Assembly (NCBI RefSeq): GCF_004115215.2
Contig: NC_041736.1
Coordinates: 40,440,275-40,504,274, forward strand
Direction: 5' to 3'
DNA from: Ornithorhynchus anatinus
Lineage: Eukaryota; Chordata; Mammalia; Monotremata; Ornithorhynchidae
DNA: 64,000 nucleotides
Shown here: one piece after another, positions 23,101-34,506 of the stretch
How the letters are laid out: each line of letters starts with the position of its first letter
Numbering within the stretch: position 1 is the stretch's first letter
Notes under the pieces: model-generated
Database searches by the model: none
Told to the model about the DNA's origin: nothing
The model's input: only the letters and a program-made list of their open reading frames with translations
Position numbers and translations under genes: made by a program

Positions 23101-23297
23101 TTGGGGTGGACTTCTGCAAAATGGCAGCGATTCAGCGCCATCACGTCACCGGGCACGACATCCCATCCACCTCACGCTTTTTTTTAGAGCTGTCACTGGC
23201 CATCCAGTGGGCTGTGCCAAGGTAGAACTTGTTCTCCACAACCCAAGGGCCGGGGAGGGTGGCAGAAGGATCGGAAGGCAGTGAATTGAAGGGGGAG
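20200..23297. other. EIF2B4-GTF3C2 intergenic DNA without a recognised gene
   Basis: Relatively AT-rich compared with the flanks. Apart from a truncated antisense SINE at 21797-21897, I recognise no repeat and no homologous protein. A short minus-strand open frame (23308-23141) followed by overlapping minus-strand AATAAA signals (22936-22945) is noted among the findings. In human the two genes are direct neighbours, so an empty spacer is expected. Confidence 0.5.
21797..21897 (-). mobile_element. Mon-1-type SINE, truncated, antisense
   Basis: An ATT-type tail (AATAATAATAATTGTGG on the plus strand) followed by about 80 bp of SINE 3' body. The head half is missing. Confidence 0.6.
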
Positions 23298-23438
23298 TCA
23301 GTGGCCTAGATCTTAATGGTATCTATTGAGCACTTACTATGTGTAGGGCACTGTTCTAGGCGCTGGGGTGAGAACAGTGCGGCAGAATTTGACATTTTCC
23401 CTGCTCCTAACGAGCTTAGTCACGAGGGGGAGACATAC
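23298..23438 (-). mobile_element. L2 tail fragment, antisense
   Basis: The plus strand reads ATCTATTGAGCACTTACTAT and then the GGGCACTGTTCTAGGCGCT body. It directly abuts the SINE pair that follows. Confidence 0.7.
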
Positions 23439-23955
23439 GAATAATAATGTTGGTATTTGTTAAGCGCTTACTATGTGCAGAGCACTGTTCTAAGCGCTGG
23501 GGGGAGATACAGCAGCAGCGTGGCTCAGTGGAAAGAGCCCGGGCTTTGGAGTCAGAGGTCACGAGTTCGAATCCCAGCTCTGCCACTTGTCTGCTGTGTG
23601 ACCTTGGGCAAGTCGCTTCACTTCTCGGTGCCTCAGTTCCCTCATCTGTAAAAGGGGGATGAAGACTGCGAGCCCTTACGTGGGACTACCCGATTCCCCT
23701 GTGTCTACCCCAGCGCTTAGAACAGTGCTCTGCACATCGTAAGCGCTTAACAAATACCAACATTCTAATTATTACAGGGTCATCAGATCCACACGAGGCT
23801 CCCAGCCCCATTTTCCAGATGAGGCCACTGAGGCCCAGGGAAGTGAAGTGACTCGCCCACCAGTCACCCAGCTGACAGGGGGCAGAGGCCGGGATTCGAA
23901 CCCATGACCTCTGGCTCCCAAGGCCGGGCTCTTCCCACCGAGCCGCGCTGCTTCA
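23439..23955. mobile_element. SINE inserted in a SINE in opposite orientation
   Basis: An antisense full-length SINE (23439-23508 plus 23775-23955) is split by a sense full-length copy (about 23509-23774). The inner copy shows the complete tRNA-like head, including TGGCTCAGTGGAAAGAGC and GAGTTCGAATCCC. The outer element ends about 60 bp before the first GTF3C2 promoter motif. Confidence 0.85.
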
Positions 23956-23994
23956 TGGCTCGGGGAGGCAGAAGGCGGGGCAGGAGGAGGGAAG

Positions 23995-24357
23995 GGGCCG
24001 CTCTGGGCCGTAGGACTACATTTCCCAGCAGGCCCAGCGGCGCTCGCCCTGGGCGCCCCTGGGGCCCGCCGCGGTGCATTCTGGGACTTGTAGTCCGCTC
24101 GACCGCGCATCTCGGGCCTCGACGCGTCCCGTCCCCCGTCCCCCCCCGCCCAGCCGGCCCGGTCGGCCGGATGAAATCGTCCGGCCCGCCCTGGGCGGCC
24201 GGATCCCGGCGGGCCCGGGCTCCCTCGGCGGCCGGTGGGTCGCGGGGTGGCCGAGAGGCGCCGGTCCTGACGTCATCGGAGCGCGACGGCGGGCGGGCGG
24301 GCGGGCGGCCGGCGCCATCTTCGAACCGGGACTTCCGGCGGCCGGGGCTCGGCGGCG
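23995..24357 (+). promoter_or_regulatory. GTF3C2: GTF3C2 CpG-rich promoter and non-coding exon 1
   Basis: Contains an inverted pair of ZNF143/THAP11-type cores: ACTACATTTCCC at 24015-24026 (plus) and GGGACTTGTAGT at 24083-24094 (minus). An ETS-like ACTTCCGG lies at 24331-24338. A strong donor GTGAGT at 24358-24363 marks the end of a likely untranslated first exon. The transcription start is not determinable. An NRF1-like palindrome GCGCATGCGC lies further on at 24662-24671, inside intron 1. Confidence 0.75.
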
Positions 24358-24782
24358 GTGAGTGTGGAGCCGCGGAATCCGCGCGCGACCCGACCGCGAC
24401 AACACCCCCGCGCCCCCCGCCCCTCGTCTCCCCCCATTCCAGCCCAGGCCCGTCGAGGGGCGTGGGGGTCGGCCGCGCAGCTCCGTGCGTCTGGCCGGTC
24501 CGCCTCACGCCCTGGCGACGTGTCGGCCCCGGGGGAGGCGGCGGCGGCGGCGGCGGCGGCGTCCCTCCCTCCCTCCCTCCCTCCCTCCCGGCCCGGGCCA
24601 GGCGGCGGACTCGTCGGCAGGACCGGCCCCGCCGAAACCCGTCTGCCCGCGGCGGCCCCAGGCGCATGCGCCTTGGCGCCGCCCTTGCCGCCCTCCCGCC
24701 CCAAGTTACCCGGATGAAAGCTGGTCGCCTCAGCCCCGGCGCCGCCATCGGCCCCCCTCGTCCTCCCCAGCCCGGCGCCGCC

Positions 24783-24960
24783 TGCCAAGCGCTCACGACG
24801 TGCCGAGCGCCCTTCTAAGCGCCGGGCCGGGTGCCAGTCTCCATTGTGCGGATGAGGGAAACCGAGGCCCGATGAAGCGACTGGCCCCAAAGGCGCCCAG
24901 CCGACGGGGGACGGGATTCGAACCCACGACCTCCGACTCCCAAGCCCGGGAGGCGGTCCC
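24783..24960 (-). mobile_element. Mon-1-type SINE fragment, antisense (GTF3C2 intron 1)
   Basis: GC-rich diverged copy: CAAGCGCTCACGACGTGCC at the tail side and GATTCGAACCCACGACCTCC at the head side. Confidence 0.7.
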
Positions 24961-24989
24961 TTGTCCCACGTGGGGCTCGCAGGCGCAAT

Positions 24990-25745
24990 CCCCCTCTTAC
25001 AGATGAGGGGACTGAGGCCATTCCCCCTCTTACAGATGAGGGGACTGAGGCCCATCCCCATTTTACAGATGAGGGGACTGAGGCCCATCCCATTTTACAG
25101 ATGAGGGGACTGAGGCCCATCCCCATTTTACAGATGAGGGGACTGAGGCCCATCCCATTTTGCAGATGAGGCGACTGAGGCCAATCCCCCTTTGACAGAT
25201 GAGGCGACTGAGGCCAGTCCCCTTTTTACAGATGAGACGACTGAGGCCAGTCCCCCTCTTACAGATGATGCGACTGAGGCCAGTCCCCTTTTTACAGAGG
25301 AGACGACTGAGGCCAGTCCCCCTTTGACAGATGAGGTGACTCAGGCCAATCCCCCTTTTAATAATAATAATAATGTTGGTATTTGTTAAGCGCTTACTAT
25401 GTGCCGAGCACTGTTCTAAGCGCTGGGGTAGACACAGGGGAATCAGGTTGTCCCACGTAGGGCTCACAGTCTTAATCCCCATTTTACAGATGAGGTAACT
25501 GAGGCACCGAGAAGTTAAGTGACTTGCCCAAAGTCACACAGCTGAGAAGTGGCTGAGCCGGGATTTGAACCCATGACCTCTGACTCCAAAGCCCGTGCTC
25601 TTACCACTGAGCCACGCTGCTTCTTTACAGATGAGGCGACTGAGGGCAGTCCCCCTTTTAAAGATGAGGGGACTGAGGCCAGTCCCCCTTTTACAGATGA
25701 GGCGACTGAGGCCAATACCCATTTTACAGATGAGGGAGGCCCAGA
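24990..25745. repeat. 33-bp minisatellite derived from the inside of a SINE, split by another SINE
   Basis: Eleven units of about 31-38 bp (24990-25358) and four more (25622-25745) each contain TTTTACAGATGAGG and GACTGAGGCC. These are the internal body of the antisense Mon-1-type SINE. The first five units form one subfamily (GGGGACTGAGGCCCATCCC) and the later ones another (GCGACTGAGGCCAGTCCCC). A full-length SINE separates the two blocks. The array lies in GTF3C2 intron 1 and creates a meaningless repetitive open frame. Confidence 0.9.
25359..25622 (-). mobile_element. Full-length Mon-1-type SINE inserted in the minisatellite
   Basis: Antisense copy from an AATAATAATAATAATGTTGG tail to CTGAGCCACGCTGCTTC at the head. 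It is close to the family consensus and therefore probably young. Confidence 0.9.
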
Positions 25746-25823
25746 GAAGCAAAGTGGCTCACCTCGGGTCACACAGCAGCCAGGTGGCAGGGCTGGGATC
25801 GGAACCCACGACCTCCTGCCGCC

Positions 25824-25895
25824 CATTCATTCATTCAGTCGTATTTATTGAGCGCTTACAAGATGCAGAGCCAGGGTCCAGCTCACTACACCATG
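25824..25895 (-). mobile_element. L2 tail fragment, antisense (GTF3C2 intron 1)
   Basis: Begins CATTCATTCATTCAGTCGTA and continues TTTATTGAGCGCTTACAAGA; only the extreme end of L2 is present. Confidence 0.8.
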
Positions 25896-26051
25896 GTGCT
25901 TCGTGGTGGGTTTGGGCCTGTGACGGTGCCATCGCGGAGCTCGGAGGATGGGCCGGGGGGAGGGGGTCAGTGGGGTCAAGTTAAGAGGTGGCCCGGAGCC
26001 TTCTGACCCCTCTCTTTCTGTGCAGGAGCAGTCCCGGGGGAGCCGCTGCCG

Positions 26052-29000
26052 ATGGAGGCCCGCGGGGTCGGCTTTTCTGCGGTGGCGGGGGCCGACCCCG
26101 TGGGGGGGACCGTGGCGGAGGCCCCTCCCGGGGGGCAGCCGGACCAGTTGTCCTCCGCCCGTCTGGCCGAGACCCGTGACGACGGTTCCCCGGAGCCGCC
26201 CCCTCCTGCCCTCGAGGATCTTCCCGCCAAACGAGGCTGCCCAGCCTCCCCCGCAGAGCCCAGGAGCTTCTCCGACCCACCACCGCCCGGTACATACTGA
26301 AGCCTCTCTCCCCCGGCACGACAAACTGACGTGGAGGGGCTAAAGCTAGCGGGGAGCAAAGAGTCTGAACCTCGGCCTGGAGCCCTTCTCTCTTCCACAT
26401 GCCGGGGAGGACTCGCCCCTTCCTCGCCGGGGGGGGGGGGGGGGGGGAGAAGGGCTCCAAGCCCCGGCTCAGTCCTGCTGACCAGCACCTCCCACCCCCT
26501 GTTCTCTACAGATGCTCCTCTGGAGCTGCCCGGGGCCTCCCGGATCAGGGCCCCGAAGACCGGCCGGAGGAGAGGTGTTCGGGGCCGGAGAGGTTCGCAG
26601 AGGGGAGGGATGAGGGCCAAGAGCGGCCGCCCACCTGCCCCTCTTGGGGTCAGTTCCCTGCCTCTTCCCGACGACCCCTCCGGCACTCCCCCGGTCCGGG
26701 TCCCGAAGAAGCGGGGCCGCAAGTCCAAGGCCGAGCTGTTGCTGATGAAGTTGTCCCAGGGTCTGGAGCAGCCAGAGCCCCCGCCCCCCAGCAGCGGCCC
26801 CGAGGACCCGGAGACCCCCGCTGGGACTCGGCCACGCCGGCGGGCTGCTCGAGTGTGAGTGTGGCGGGGATGACGGGGCACCGCCTCATTGCCGGGGGTG
26901 GGAGGGAGATCCGCCTGGGGTGGGAGGTCTCTCGCCGGGAAAGGGGCCGAGGCCTGCGTGGGGAGCCCGAGGGGGAGGGGGAATGCCTGGGTCTCGTTTT
27001 CCTGCCCTCAGACCTCTGTTCCCCAGGGACCGGAGCAATCCCCTTATCTCCTCTTGCAGCCTCCTTATCTCCCTCAGTCTCCTCAAGATGATGGTGCTTC
27101 CAGCTCCTCCCCAGGATATTCACGGCAAGCTCATCAGATATGCTCCTCCCCCTCCCCCGGTTGCATCTCTGATCCTAACCCCCTCCCTCTCTGGAGGTGT
27201 CTGAAATCGTGCCTACCGACTCTATTGTGCTGTGCTCTCCCAAGCGCTCTGCACACTGGAAGCGCTCAGTCAATACCATCGGTCGGCTGATGGATTAACT
27301 CATCCCACAGGGCATTGCTGTATCTTCAAGAGCTAGCCGAAGAGCTGACCTCAGCGCTCCCTCCCCATGCTTCTTACCCAGAGAGCTCCGAGCTGAGCGA
27401 CCACCCCAAGCGGGGCCGGGGCCGGGGCCGGCGGGGGGAGGAGGAGGAGGAGGAGGAAGAGGAGGACGACACGACCCGAGATGCGGACTTTGTGGTTCAA
27501 GCTGAAGCGGAGGACGGGGAGGAGAGCGAGCCCCTGAGCGAGGGCTCGTCCGACTCGGAACCCGCAGCGTTTCGAGGGGGTGGCGTCCGGTCCTCTAGCT
27601 CGGGGGTGAGCTGAAGGGAAGACCCCGGAGAGAGGCACGGGGAGGGAAGGCGCGGGAAGGCAGCCTGGGGGCTACCCAGGGCCCAAAGTGGGTAGCCTGA
27701 GGGAAGCCCAAGGAAGAATGAAAAGGGTAACTAAAAAAGCTAGGGAGGAGTGGGAGCAGCTGAAGAAAATTCATTCTGTTGTGTTTCTTGAGCGCTTATT
27801 GTGTGCGGAGCACTGTACTAAGCGCTTTGGAGGGCACAGAATAACAATATATCCAGAAGTCACTGGAGCACTGGAAGGACCATGGGGAGGACTGTTGGGA
27901 AGATGGTGAGGGGCAATAGGGCGGGTGACTGCTGGGGGCAGGATTTGGGGGTGCTGGGTTCCTTCAGGAAGTCTTTCCTCCCACCGACCGCTGTCTTCCT
28001 GCCCCGCACCCTCAGAAGCCGAGACTTCAGTGCCGGGGAATCGCTCCCAATGGGCTTCCCAACTACATCATGGCTCCTGTGTGGAAGAGCCTCAACCTCA
28101 CAAAGAACCTGTGAGTCCCAGGGGTGGGGAGAGCGGCCAGCTGGCCTGGGAGGGGAGAGCAGAGAGGGGAAGGTGGGGGAGTCACCAGGGGAGACGGGAT
28201 CGGGAGGCGATCGGTGACGGGCAAAGAGGGATAAGAAAGCCAGACGTGATACTCATCGGCCCTGGGCCCTAATGAGGGCTTTCAGGGACCGAGGATGGCA
28301 GCACCTTTACCTTCGTCGTTTTGAAAACCCGGACGATTGGAATTTGTCACCCGTCGGACTTTAGGGTTTGATGTTGGTGAATTGCCGGTCCCCTGGAGTC
28401 ACGAGGGCAAGGGCCCCTGGTAACCGCTTCCCTGTTCTCTGCAGCCGGGAGCAGCTCCACTCCCACTGGGAATTTCCCGAGTGGATTCCCTCAGCATCCA
28501 AGTGGCACCTGCTGACAGACACGTAAGCCCAGCCAGAGTCCCAGCTGGGGTCAAGGCGGTCGGGGCGGAAGGAAAGTCGGTTGCGGGGGGATCGGGAGGG
28601 GTGAGGAAAGACCCAAAGATCAATGCCCCCTCTGCTCCTCATCCAGGGAAGCAGCACCCTATCTTCCCAGGGAGCTGAAGTCTCCGCTTTTCTCAGTGCA
28701 ACGAGAAGGGCTCCCGGAGGATGAAGCCCTCTACAGGATCAACAGGTAGGAATGGCCGCCGTCCTGCAAGGCTCCTCCAGGACCCTAGAGAACCCCAAGG
28801 GCAATGGGGAAAAGCTGGACTCACCTGAAGGAATACGGGAGCCCCGGGGGTGGGGTACGGACAACATTGGACTTCCCTCGATCCCAACCACGGGCCTACT
28901 GGAAACTGATCGCCCTTCCACAGACCGGGACTGTTTCTGGCCAAACCCCCGAGGATGAGGTGGGAAATGCCCGGCACGGGTTCCTCCGGGAGACTCCTCC

Positions 29001-32000
29001 TCTCCTAGGCCAGGTGAACAGGTCGGTTCTGGGCCATCCCAGATGTTCAGTTTGGAGGAACTAGGAGGCCGGTGGCCCAGACTAAACCGTGCCAGGCTCT
29101 CCCGCCTCTCTGAGGCCATAGCTCGCCAGCAGCCCTGCAAGGAGGAGGAGGAGGGATCCTAGACCCAGATGGTCCAGACTGCCCTGAGGGATAAAGCAGC
29201 TGGACTAGCTCTCTGGTGTTTCCAGCCCCAACTACCCTCCTGCCCTGGGCTCTGGTCCCGACTCCACTGGCTCATTGCCAGCATCTTCTGTCCTGATGCT
29301 GCCTCCTCCCCCCTTCCCCGCAAATCCGAAGCTTCTCCTCCATCTCCCCCAGGTTCGGCTCGTTGACGCCCCACGGGGAGCGCTGGGATGTGTCGTTCTT
29401 CACCGGCGGGCCCCTGTGGGCTCTGGAGTGGTGCCCGGTCCCTGAGGGGGCCAGCGCCCTCCAGTACGTGGCTCTGTTCTGCAGCCCGGACATGGACGAG
29501 ACGCACGCGATCAGCCGACCGCACGGAGGCCCCGGGCTCCTGCAGCTCTGGGGGCTGGGGGCCCTGCAGCAGGACAGCTGGTGGGTGAGAGGGAGGCTGC
29601 CGACAGACACGGGGAGAAGCTGGGAAAATGCCACGGGATCCTGGAACTTGGGTGCTCCCCTCCCGGGAGCACTGACCCCGACCCACTCCTCTCACCTCTT
29701 TTTCCCTCCCAGCACAGGCAGTAAGGCTTACCTGGCCTACGGCATCGCTTGTGACCACGGCTGTATCTGGGATCTCAAGTTCTGCCCCAGTGGAGCCTGG
29801 GAGCTGCCCACCACTTCCCGCAAGGTGCTCCCAGATGAAATCCGGGGTGAAATCCCCGGGGGGGGCTCGGGAAAAGCAAGGCGGCCTCGGGGCGGGGCTG
29901 CCGGGGCAAGGGGGAGTCCAAGCGTCTGTCCGTTCCCCCGGGCACCACTTGACCGATTTCTCCCCGGCCTGCAGGCTCCTCTCCTGCCACGGCTGGGGCT
30001 CTTGGCTCTTGCCTGTTCCGATGGGAAAGTGCTCCTGTTGAGCCTGCCTCACCCCGAAGCACTGCTAGCCCGGCGACCCCCAGGTACAACTGGGAACAGC
30101 CTGGAGCCCGCTCATATCGGGGCTTCTTTCGGGACCCAGGGTCGTGGCCAGGTCAGCTCGTGGGAGCAGTAAGGTGTATATTAAGCACCTACTCTGGACC
30201 GAGCACCGTTCTGAGGACCGGAAAGAGAAACCAGCCCCGGGCGGGGGGCAGGGCATGGTTAGACACCGTCACACAGTTTAAAAAGGCACACTTTGGAGAA
30301 AATTGATGCAGCTCCTTCATCTCGTTCCATCGGTGTTCACGTTGGGTCCCATTGCACACATTAGTTCATCCCACTACGAGGTCCAACTCACCCTTTCCAC
30401 CGCACTCCGTTTCTGTGTAATGGTTTCTCTCCCCTCCTCCTCCCCACTTCATCAGTTAAGCTGCCGTGAGAAGAGCTATGAGGGTGGCTGCTGGTGGCTG
30501 GAATTCTGCTTTCTTATCTCCTCTCTTCCTGCTGTTCCCCTCCCCCTTGCTTCCCACCTTTGCCCCACTGCTTCCGACAGTAGGGGAGAGACCCTCTTGC
30601 GGGAGGCAGCGGGGAACAGGAGCGTTGCCTAGCTGGACAGCTGCCGGGGGAGATAAGGGGTATTCGGGTCCCTTGGGAGAAGGCTGAGTTAATGAGGGCA
30701 GACGCCAGGGAGGACCAAATCTTCCTCCTCGTATCTCCTCATCTCTCCAATTTCCCTGTCCCTTTTTTTTGCAGATGCATCAAAGCACGCCATCTATAAG
30801 GTAAGTGCCGAACCCTTTCTTTCCCCTCTGTCCCGTAAATATGTACCCTCCCTCCCTGAATTTCGCCCTGCCCTGGCCTGTCTTTTCTCAAGCAGCCATC
30901 CCCGATCACCTACACCTGCCTTTCTCTCTCACACACCCACGCACTCCCTTCGCTACAGGTTCAGTGTGTGGCCCATCTACAGGTGGGCTCAGTGCAAGCC
31001 GGGGGCCCCTCCGAGTGTGGCCAGTGTTTTAGTCTTGCCTGGATGCCATCCCAGCCCCATCAGCACCTGGCAGCGGGATTCTACGATGGTGAGAGGGAGG
31101 GGAGGCGAAGAGCAGCCGGGCTGGAGGCTGGGGAAGGAGACCGGGATCGAATTGGCCGGGGTATCGAACCGGATCGGATAGCAGTCCCGGGGCAGGGGAG
31201 AGGAGGGGGTCCTCTTTTGCAGCGTCCGAGGTGGAGGAGGTGGAGAGTTGCGGGAACCCTCCCCCGCTACTCGTTGCCAACCCCAGCTCTGGCCGGGGTC
31301 CACCTCTGCCCGTCGCCTAGGTACGGTGGCAATCTGGAACCTGCCCACCACGTCCCTGCTGCAGCGAGTGCGCCTCCCCGACGGCTCCCTCAAACTCTAC
31401 CCGTTCCGCTGCCTCCCGGCCCACGACCAGGCGGTGCGCTGTCTGCAGTGGTGCAAGGCCAACAGGTGCCCGGGGAGGCTCGGCGGGGCAGCCGGGGTGG
31501 GAAGGAGGCGGGGCGGAACCATCCTCTCTAACTACTTGCCCCGGTGTCCTTTCACAGCAACTTCCTGGTCTCCGCCGGGAGTGACCGGAAAATCAAGTTC
31601 TGGGACCTTCGCCGGCCCTACGAGCCAGTCAACAGCATCAAACGCTTCTTGAGCACAGAACTGTCGTGGCTGCTTCCGTACAGCGGGGTCACCGTGGCCC
31701 AAGACAACTGCTACGCCTCGTACGGCGGGGGGAAGAGGGAGGGCGGGGACGGGCGGGGCTGGATCGCTGGGATGGAACCGGGGGTAGAGGGCCGGGTGCC
31801 CCCCTCTTTCTGGAAGGTCAGCACTGACCCCAGTCTCTATCGCAGCTATGGGCTCTGTGGAATCCACTACATTGATGCCGGCTTCCTTGGCTTCAAGGCT
31901 TATTTCACTGCCCCCCGGAAGGGCACCGTCTGGGTGAGTAGAGACCCCGCTTCACTCTATCTGGTGCCAGGGCTGCCATCTGGGGGAACCCTGCTCCCAA

Positions 32001-33927
32001 GGGGTTGCGGGCGGCAGGGGAGGAAGGGAAGGAGGTGGGGACTCGGGAACTGTGAGCCCGAACAAAGGCGGGAGCGTCAGTCAGTCAGTGGTATTTACTG
32101 AACCCTTGCTGTGGGCAGAACACTGTACTAAGCGCTTGGGAGAGTACCGTACAACAGAATTGGTAGACACGTTCCCTGCCCACAGGGAGCTTCGAAGGGG
32201 AGATGGGTATTAATATAAACCAACTATGGGTACGGACATAAGTGCTGTGGGGCTTACACCAGGCGCTCAATCAGTCGTACTTATTGAGCGCTTTCTGTGT
32301 GCAGAGCACTGTTCTAAGCGCTTGGGCGAATACAATATAACAGAGTTGGTCGACGCATTGCATTCCCACAACGGACTCCCGGTCTGGAGGGTACGGATCC
32401 AAGCGCGTAGATGACACGGAAGGGAGAGGGAGTCGGGGGAAGGAGGGCTTCGTCGGGGAAGGTCCTAAGGAGCCCCGTGCCTCCCCCGCCCCCCGCAGAG
32501 CCTGTCCGGGTCGGATTGGCTGGGGGCCGTGGCCGCCGGTGACATGTCGGGGGAGCTCATCGCCGCCGTGCTACCGGACATGGCCGTGAATCCTCTCAAC
32601 ATCAAGCGTCCGGCCGAGCGCAGATTCGTACGTATCCCGGGAGAGTCCTCCGCCCGGGACTCCTAGCCCACCTTCTGTCGCCTCCGGGCCCTCTCCCGGG
32701 ACCGGTTGAGCCGGTCCTTACCCCGGGCTAGCTGCGGAGCGGGTGACGGCCCCCAGCCCGGTTCTCGTCGGACGGGGATCCCGCTGCCCGTCCGTGCCGC
32801 CCCCCGCCCTCCGGCATTCTGCTCCCATATCGCTGCCCCTCCTGCCCAAACTCCAGGAGCTGCCTCTCGGCCTTCGCTCCTCCCACCGGGTTTTAGCCAG
32901 ATCCCAACCGGGAGGTGGGCGGGCCGGGATTCCCCCCTCAGCTCTCTGTCTTGTCCCCCCACAGCCCGTCTATAAAGCAGACCTGCTGCCCTGCGGGGGG
33001 TGCCCGGGGGACCAGGCCCCCCCGGACAATCCCGGGCCGTCCCGGGCCAGGACCTACGCCGAGGCCACGACCCAACACTACTTACTCTTCAGGGACACGG
33101 ACCTAGTGAGTGCCGGGGAGGGGAAAGAGGAGAGGGAGGGGATCTGGGGGGTGGGGGGCTCTGGGGGAGAGGGCGGAATGAAGCTCAAAGCCTCCCCCCC
33201 GCCTCCCCCCGGTGGTCCCTCCCTCCTCCCCTCGCCCGTGCCCACCCCTCCAGCGAGGCTTCCATGATCTGCTCCAGCGGGAGCCGATGTTACGCATGCA
33301 GGAGGGGGAGGGGCACTCTCAACTCTGCCTGGACCGGCTGCAGCTGGAGGCAGTTCACAAGGTGAGATCCCACCCCCCCTCGTCTTCCTCATCCTCCTCT
33401 TCACCCCCACACCCCCATCCCGGTCATCTTGCTCACCCTCCCCGATCCCTCCCTGCTCCCCCCGCCCCTCCTCCCTCCACTGCCATCGCTCCCCCGCCCC
33501 AGGCCCGGGGACGGGACGCAGCCAATGAGCCGGAAAATGAGAAAGTGTCAGAGCCAAGCTGAGCGTGGAAATGAGCTGGGCCCCACCTCGTCCCCTGGGG
33601 TGGAGAGCGGCCAGGGCGGCCACTGTGGCGGCGACGGCTTGGCCTCCCTGCGGGCTTCTCGGACCTCACCCCGGCCTCCGGCCGCTCCCTCTGCCCTCTC
33701 AGGTGCGCTTCAGCCCCAACCTGGCCTCGCACTGCTGGCTGGTGTCCGGGGGCCAGTCGGGGCTGGTGCGGGCGCACTGTATCCGGGGCCTCACCTGCTC
33801 CCTCGGTCGCCGCCTACAGCTGGAGAGCCAGGCCCACTTCAGCGCCATGTTCCCGTCCTCCTCCTCCTCCTCGCCCGAAGGGCCCAACGTCCCCGCGACT
33901 GTCCACCGCCTGCTCCCCAACCCGTAA
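26052..33927 (+). CDS. GTF3C2: GTF3C2, general transcription factor IIIC subunit 2 / TFIIIC110 (complete, 18 coding exons, 916 aa)
   Basis: Subunit of TFIIIC, which recognises the B box of tRNA genes for RNA polymerase III; nuclear. Coding exons: 26052-26289 (exon begins 26026), 26512-26854, 27311-27605, 28016-28110, 28445-28522, 28647-28745, 29353-29580, 29713-29824, 29975-30083, 30775-30800, 30959-31088, 31321-31465, 31558-31719, 31846-31933, 32499-32627, 32965-33105, 33254-33361, 33703-33927. All phases join; total 2,751 bp. The N-terminal third is divergent except for an AT-hook-like [18 protein letters not shown] and an acidic stretch with nine Glu. The C-terminal two thirds is the WD40 part, including [19 protein letters not shown]. 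Human has 911 aa. Exon 8 (29713-29824) uses the weak donor GTGCTC. The start follows an untranslated exon 1. Confidence 0.97.
27205..27292 (+). mobile_element. L2 tail fragment beside a GTF3C2 acceptor
   Basis: Short sense L2 end (CTCTCCCAAGCGCTCTGCAC). It stops about 18 bp before the acceptor AG at 27309-27310 of the third coding exon. Confidence 0.7.
27768..27852 (-). mobile_element. L2 tail fragment, antisense (GTF3C2 intron)
   Basis: The plus strand reads TTGAGCGCTTATTGTGTGCG and then GAGCACTGTACTAAGCGCTT. Confidence 0.75.
30165..30243 (-). mobile_element. SINE or L2 tail fragment, very diverged (GTF3C2 intron)
   Basis: Only TATTAAGCACCTACTCTGG and GAGCACCGTTCTGAGGACC recall the shared SINE/L2 tail. 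The rest of this intron (30084-30774) shows nothing recognisable. Confidence 0.35.
32074..32380 (-). mobile_element. Two L2 tail fragments, antisense (GTF3C2 intron)
   Basis: Fragments at about 32074-32205 and 32262-32380 in the same orientation. Each has AGAACACTGTACTAAGCGCT or AGAGCACTGTTCTAAGCGCT followed by the gapped ACAACAGAATTGG-like segment. About 55 bp separate them. Confidence 0.75.
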
Positions 33928-34217
33928 CCCTGACGGACTTGGGCCCACCCGGGCCCTAATAGGACTCCCTCTGGCCTCGCGGCCACCGTGCCACCCCTGG
34001 CACCCGCCGACCGACCCCTCCCGGGCCGCCGCCGCTCGTCCACCTACTTGTGCTGCTCCTCTGAGGCCGCGGCCCCCGCAGGCTGGGGGGCTCGGGCCGG
34101 AGACCCTCACTCTTGTCGCTGTAGAGCTGGACCCGGGGCGACTCACTCGTCTCTCCTTCCCTCTCTCCCTCCCTTGGATTTTGCTCACATTGAGCACGTT
34201 TAGATCTGGATGGGCTG

Positions 34218-34223
34218 AGTAAA
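34218..34223 (+). terminator. GTF3C2: Possible GTF3C2 poly(A) signal AGTAAA
   Basis: A variant hexamer about 290 bp after the GTF3C2 stop, followed by a GT-rich stretch (34225-34258) typical of downstream elements. No canonical AATAAA precedes the L2 fragment at 34385. Confidence 0.45.
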
Positions 34224-34384
34224 GGTGCTATGTGTTTTTTGAGGCTGAGTCTGTGTGTGCCCCCCCGAGGGCTGAAGGTTCGAGGGCAGAGTTCCTCCCC
34301 GAAAGCTTCCAGCCCGGCCCCCGCTGTCCCTCCCCCCTCAAGAAACCAGCACACGGGCGGCGGGGCGGCATACCGTCCCGGACG

Positions 34385-34505
34385 ATGGTTCGGTGGTTTT
34401 TATCGAGCGCTCGCCGGTGCAGAGCCACTGTACCGAGCGCTAAGGAGAGTTAACGGTGCGACGGAGTCGGGAGACACGTTCCCTGCCCACAACGAGCCCA
34501 TGTCA
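34385..34505 (-). mobile_element. L2 tail fragment between GTF3C2 and SLC30A3
   Basis: Diverged antisense L2 end (TTTTTATCGAGCGCTCGCC on the plus strand, then CGTTCCCTGCCCACAACGAG). It fills most of the short gap between the two convergent 3' ends. Confidence 0.65.
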
Positions 34506-34506
34506 G

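Noticed and set aside
24362-25006. 214-codon plus-strand frame after the GTF3C2 non-coding exon
   Set aside because: GC-rich intron 1 running into a SINE; GTF3C2 translation starts at 26052 by homology.
25192-25389. Repetitive open frame with TDEATEASPLF-like repeats
   Set aside because: The 33-bp repeat unit is a multiple of three, so it stays open by chance; derived from a SINE, inside an intron.
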